This document shows positions 6,995 to 9,382 of a stretch of DNA of 9,382 nucleotides, piece after piece (within the stretch, counting starts at the first letter, position 1; each line of letters begins with the position of its first letter). Under the pieces are notes generated by a model. That model had not been told where the DNA came from and did no database searches. It saw nothing but the letters and a program-made list of their open reading frames with translations. Made by a program: the position numbers and the translations under genes. The stretch is from positions 1-9,382 of the forward strand of contig JALVLX010000167.1 of NCBI GenBank assembly GCA_027032855.1, written 5' to 3'. This DNA comes from Flavobacteriales bacterium. Lineage in GTDB: Bacteria > Bacteroidota > Bacteroidia > Flavobacteriales > Flavobacteriaceae.

Positions 6995-7022
6995 TACTTG
7001 TTACTTGATTCTTGCTACTTGC
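6995..7022 (+). repeat. 7-base tandem repeat upstream of the membrane-protein gene
   Basis: Four consecutive units, TACTTGT, TACTTGA, TTCTTGC and TACTTGC, share the core TnCTTG. The third unit supplies the TTG used as -33 box of the promoter at 7012-7041. Confidence 0.75.
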
Positions 7023-7041
7023 TAGTAATTCCTTATTTTTG
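7012..7041 (+). promoter_or_regulatory. Bacteroidota-type promoter of the membrane-protein gene
   Basis: TTG (7012-7014), a 19-base spacer and TATTTTTG (7034-7041) match the consensus well. Transcription would start near 7048, about 12 bases before the ATG at 7060. The match also shows that the open frame's upstream TTG at 7012 is promoter, not start codon. Confidence 0.62.
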
Positions 7042-7059
7042 CAATCTAAAACTTTTAAA

Positions 7060-7494
7060 ATGATAAAATTCCTTCACAGCTCTTGGGCATATTTACTGAT
7101 TTTGATGTATGTAGTAACTATCGCTACCTACTTTCTAGGTCTTATCAAAAACAAAGTTTTTAATTACACCCGCGAATTCCGTCTGGCAAGTTTCACCTTA
7201 ATTGTTTTTACAATACAAATATTGCTAGGTTTAGCCACTTGGTTTACCTCACATTATTTTGAAGGTATCACACACGGACAAATGGGCACTTACATGAAAA
7301 ATGCCACAGACCGTCTGTTGGTATTGGAACACCCTGTTATGATGATTATAGCTTGGCTATTGACTTTTTACGGTTATAACCGCATGAAAAAAGCAACTTC
7401 ATCTAAAAAAATATATATGGCGATTATTATTACTTACGGCATGGCATTTTTATTGATTTTGATTCGTATTCCTTGGCATTCTTGGCTGTCCTAA
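7060..7494 (+). CDS. Four-helix membrane protein, cytochrome b-like family of Bacteroidota
   Basis: The 144-residue product has four predicted membrane helices (about residues 9-29, 43-63, 90-106 and 118-136) and short loops. It resembles a family of small Bacteroidota inner-membrane proteins that I recall being annotated loosely as 'cytochrome B': an N-terminal HSSWAYLLIL, a VEH-like LEHPVMM before helix 3, and the ending LIRIPWHSWL. His6, His65, His72, His91 and His140 lie at or near helix ends, and some could bind haem, but no biochemical proof is known to me. Start ATG 7060 is set by the promoter just upstream and by MIKFLHSSW fitting the family. The last 45 bases overlap the end of the convergent transporter gene. 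The role is unknown. Confidence 0.83.
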   Translation: MIKFLHSSWAYLLILMYVVTIATYFLGLIKNKVFNYTREFRLASFTLIVFTIQILLGLATWFTSHYFEGITHGQMGTYMKNATDRLLVLEHPVMMIIAWLLTFYGYNRMKKATSSKKIYMAIIITYGMAFLLILIRIPWHSWLS

Positions 7495-8694
7495 AAAAAT
7501 CCGGAAAATAGAAATAATCAACAAACCGCTACTGATATAGATAAAAGCCGTTCCCAAACCAAACATGTCGGCAAAGTACCCTAACAACAACGCAATAACA
7601 GAAGTCAATAAAGTACGGTATAAAGATTCGGCAGACAAGACCGAAGTCAATATTTCATTCGGTACTTCATTTGCTAAAAAACCCGTTAAAACCGGTTTAC
7701 GCAAACTCTGCAAAATATAAATACCGGCAAAACCGATTAAAGCCGGCACCCAAAGTTGCCGGGTAAAAAAATACCCGCCTGCTATCCCCGCCAAAAAGCC
7801 TAAAACCAAAGTTTTATAGCTTAATTTCTGAATTTTTCCACTCAAAAACCCGGCATATTTTGATGCTGTCGCCGTCAATAAATACAGTAGCGTATAAGCC
7901 ACACCTATAAACAAGCCAGTTTGATTTCCGGACAACGCGCCGGCTACAACAGGCAACCCGAGTGACAAATTTTTCATCACCGGCTGTATATAGTCTTTAG
8001 TCGCTTTTTGATATGCCGTAAACACCGCTGACGAATGCACGATAGCCAAAATTTTCGGATTTTTCAGCGCCTGCCACAGCGCCTTCAAATTGTGCATGAA
8101 ATTGTCCCTGTTTTTCTTGTCCGAAAAATCCAGTTCGTCAGGATAAGACCAAACCAACAATAAATTTAGCAGATAAGGCACAATTGAAATCAAAAATATT
8201 TTGTCATAATTACCGGTCACATAAACAATCACACCTGCAACAAGCGCCGACAGTGCCGACCCGCGTTGCGAACAAGCACGCGTATGTCCGTAGTAAGCAA
8301 TTTTATAGTCCGATTCGTTTTGCAACTTCAAATATTTCATTATCATACCTTTATGTGTTCCGGACCGCAAAGCATCGGCAATGCCGTAAAGCACAAATGC
8401 AATGAGAAAAACTTGATATCCCATTCCGGTGTAAAACAGAACAAACGACAGAATATAAGCCAAAAACGACAACATCAAAGATTTTTTCCGCCCGAAAGTA
8501 TCGGCAATAACCCCTGTCGGTACTTCCGACACATTGATAATGATTTCACGCAAGGCATATAAACTGCCTATTTCTGTATAAGACAAGCCTTTTTGTTTGA
8601 GATACAACAAGAAAAACGCATCAAAAAACCGTAGATTTTTTAAAAATCCGTAGAAACAGAATTTGTAATATTGACGGTCTTTGGTGAAAGGCAT
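7450..8694 (-). CDS. Major facilitator superfamily transporter
   Basis: The 414-residue product has about twelve hydrophobic helices and is an inner-membrane secondary transporter. Residues 61-71 (GVIADTFGRKK) are the MFS motif A between helices 2 and 3, preceded by EVPTG, a pattern common in drug-efflux-type MFS proteins. DALRSGTHKGMIMKYL follows helix 4 in the place where relatives have SG(A/T)xxAxxYD. A charged central loop (about 190-215, DELDFSDKKNRDNF) splits the two halves. The substrate cannot be inferred. The start ATG at 8694 is supported by the MPFTKDRQYYKFCFYGF beginning with the first helix soon after. No promoter matching TAnnTTTG was found upstream, where two tandem repeats lie instead. 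Residues 401-414 (LGQPRMPRNTNQNQ) are encoded antisense to the conserved end of the convergent gene and are probably a dispensable tail. Confidence 0.93.
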   Translation of the reverse strand: MPFTKDRQYYKFCFYGFLKNLRFFDAFFLLYLKQKGLSYTEIGSLYALREIIINVSEVPTGVIADTFGRKKSLMLSFLAYILSFVLFYTGMGYQVFLIAFVLYGIADALRSGTHKGMIMKYLKLQNESDYKIAYYGHTRACSQRGSALSALVAGVIVYVTGNYDKIFLISIVPYLLNLLLVWSYPDELDFSDKKNRDNFMHNLKALWQALKNPKILAIVHSSAVFTAYQKATKDYIQPVMKNLSLGLPVVAGALSGNQTGLFIGVAYTLLYLLTATASKYAGFLSGKIQKLSYKTLVLGFLAGIAGGYFFTRQLWVPALIGFAGIYILQSLRKPVLTGFLANEVPNEILTSVLSAESLYRTLLTSVIALLLGYFADMFGLGTAFIYISSGLLIISIFRIFLGQPRMPRNTNQNQ

Positions 8695-8700
8695 TTTTAT

Positions 8701-8742
8701 TGATTTCAGATTTACGATTTCAGATTTATGATTTCAGATTTG
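8701..8742. repeat. 7/14-base tandem repeat upstream of the MFS gene
   Basis: Three 14-base units, TGATTTCAGATTTA, CGATTTCAGATTTA and TGATTTCAGATTTG, lie end to end. Each is two related heptamers (yGATTTC, AGATTTr). The array begins six bases upstream of the MFS start codon, so it forms most of its leader or promoter region. Confidence 0.85.
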
Positions 8743-8792
8743 ATGTACTATGTGAAATTTTTTCTTTAAGTGGCGCCTTCATCTTTGTAATA

Positions 8793-8936
8793 TATGAACT
8801 TTACAAACATTATGAACTTTACAAACATTATGAACTTTACAAACATTATGAACTTTACAAACATTATGAACTTTACAAACATTATGAACTTTATAAACAT
8901 TATGAACTTTATAAACATTATGAACTTTCAACTCAT
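8793..8936. repeat. 18-base minisatellite, seven full units plus one degenerate
   Basis: TATGAACTTTACAAACAT occurs five times exactly (8793-8882), then twice as TATGAACTTTATAAACAT (8883-8918), then once in altered form (TATGAACTTTCAACTCAT, 8919-8936) that includes the stop codon of the permease gene. No spacer bases separate units. Since 18 is a multiple of 3, several frames are open throughout: YELYKH repeated on the plus strand and MFVKFI / MFIKFI on the minus strand. The minus frame is the same as the permease frame after its TGA. Between this array and the 14-base one, 8743-8792 shows nothing recognisable. Confidence 0.95.
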
Positions 8937-9382
8937 ATATATCTGCAACAAATAAATCCCGGCAATACCTATCAACAATAAGGCATTCATGCGTTTAAAA
9001 CCGGTCAAACCGGCTTTTGAACCGCGTTTGGCACCGAAATAATTGGCAATAAAATAGCTGACAAACAGAATAACGACCAATTTCCAGTCAATAGCCCCCT
9101 CGTGTTGGTACTTAATAAAAGCACCCATACTGACCGGTGGCAACAAAATAGCCAAGGTCAAAGCTCTGGCGTGATTTTTATTCATATTAAAGCCCATTAA
9201 AAAGATGGGTACCATCAACACACCGGCACCAATCCCGAACAAACCGCCGACTACTCCGGTAACCGCTCCGATAAAAAACACCCACCAAGCCGGAATTTTC
9301 TCGCTTTTCTTAATATGATCCGGTTTTGAAAAACCGGGAATTAATTGCATAATACCAATAATTATCAACAAAACGGCAAAAT
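8928..9382 (-). CDS. TauE/SafE-family permease, C-terminal part (5' end beyond window)
   Basis: The frame is open to the right edge, so the true start lies outside; about 150 residues are visible. Four or so membrane helices are seen. PAWWVFFIGAVTGVVGGLFG followed by IGAGVLMVPIF is the glycine-rich signature of the TauE/SafE (sulfite exporter / DUF81) family, here the second of its two repeats, preceded by a charged loop (SKPDHIKKSEKI). NMNKNHARALTLAI and AKRGSKAG also fit family positions. These inner-membrane proteins are linked to export or uptake of sulfoacetate, sulfite and other organic anions, but the substrate of this one is unknown. The TGA at 8928-8930 lies in the degenerate first unit of the 18-base repeat. 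It and the MFS gene are on one strand but 233 bases apart, so co-transcription is uncertain. Confidence 0.9.
   Translation of the reverse strand, partial: FAVLLIIIGIMQLIPGFSKPDHIKKSEKIPAWWVFFIGAVTGVVGGLFGIGAGVLMVPIFLMGFNMNKNHARALTLAILLPPVSMGAFIKYQHEGAIDWKLVVILFVSYFIANYFGAKRGSKAGLTGFKRMNALLLIGIAGIYLLQIYMS

Noticed and set aside
8793..8936. 18-base units as an array of promoters
   Set aside because: Each unit read leftward gives AATGTTTG, one base off TAnnTTTG, but the spacing between successive TTTG boxes (10 or 28 bases) does not fit the required 19-21.
8700..8981. 93-residue plus-strand frame with YELYKH repeats
   Set aside because: It starts at a TTG, is made of the two tandem arrays, and ends inside the antisense of the permease gene. 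The repeat length (multiple of 3) explains the open frame.

Overview
The window looks like part of a low-GC Bacteroidota chromosome, probably Flavobacteriia or a related class. The evidence is an AT-rich background, several promoters of the Bacteroidota type (TTG or TTTG, a spacer of about 20 bases, then TAnnTTTG), few Shine-Dalgarno sequences, a TonB-dependent receptor with a carboxypeptidase-regulatory-like N-terminal domain, and intergenic hairpins of a kind I associate with this phylum. I cannot name the genus.

Layout. Positions 1-312 are non-coding, with a leftward promoter for a gene outside the window and a good rightward promoter. The latter drives the remains of a TonB-dependent receptor gene (313-1098), which has an in-frame stop at codon 31 and has lost its whole beta-barrel region. 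Three leftward genes of near-equal length follow (3437 to 1082), separated by about 20 bases. Each encodes an exported, mostly helical protein of about 255 residues, and I read them as divergent PilJ-like-domain paralogues in one operon. A 77-base divergent region separates them from rightward uvrC (3515-5341), which has all its catalytic and Fe-S residues plus a tail made from a 7-base tandem repeat. After a short spacer come a small VOC (glyoxalase-fold) protein (5452-5850) and a conserved protein of unknown function (5870-6724), probably co-transcribed.

The gap at 6725-7059 holds two palindromic REP-like elements, a terminator-like hairpin, a second 7-base repeat and a promoter. It leads into a four-helix membrane protein (7060-7494) whose end overlaps by 45 bases the end of a convergent MFS transporter gene (8694 to 7450). 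The region upstream of the transporter carries a third 7-base repeat and an 18-base minisatellite. The minisatellite runs into the stop codon of a TauE/SafE-type permease gene that continues past the right edge.

The genes do not form one pathway: DNA repair, transport and poorly known proteins sit side by side. The most unusual content is the cluster of exported paralogues next to a decayed receptor gene, and a set of short tandem repeats placed exactly at gene borders. I did not find a convincing defence system, CRISPR array, RNA gene or intact mobile element.
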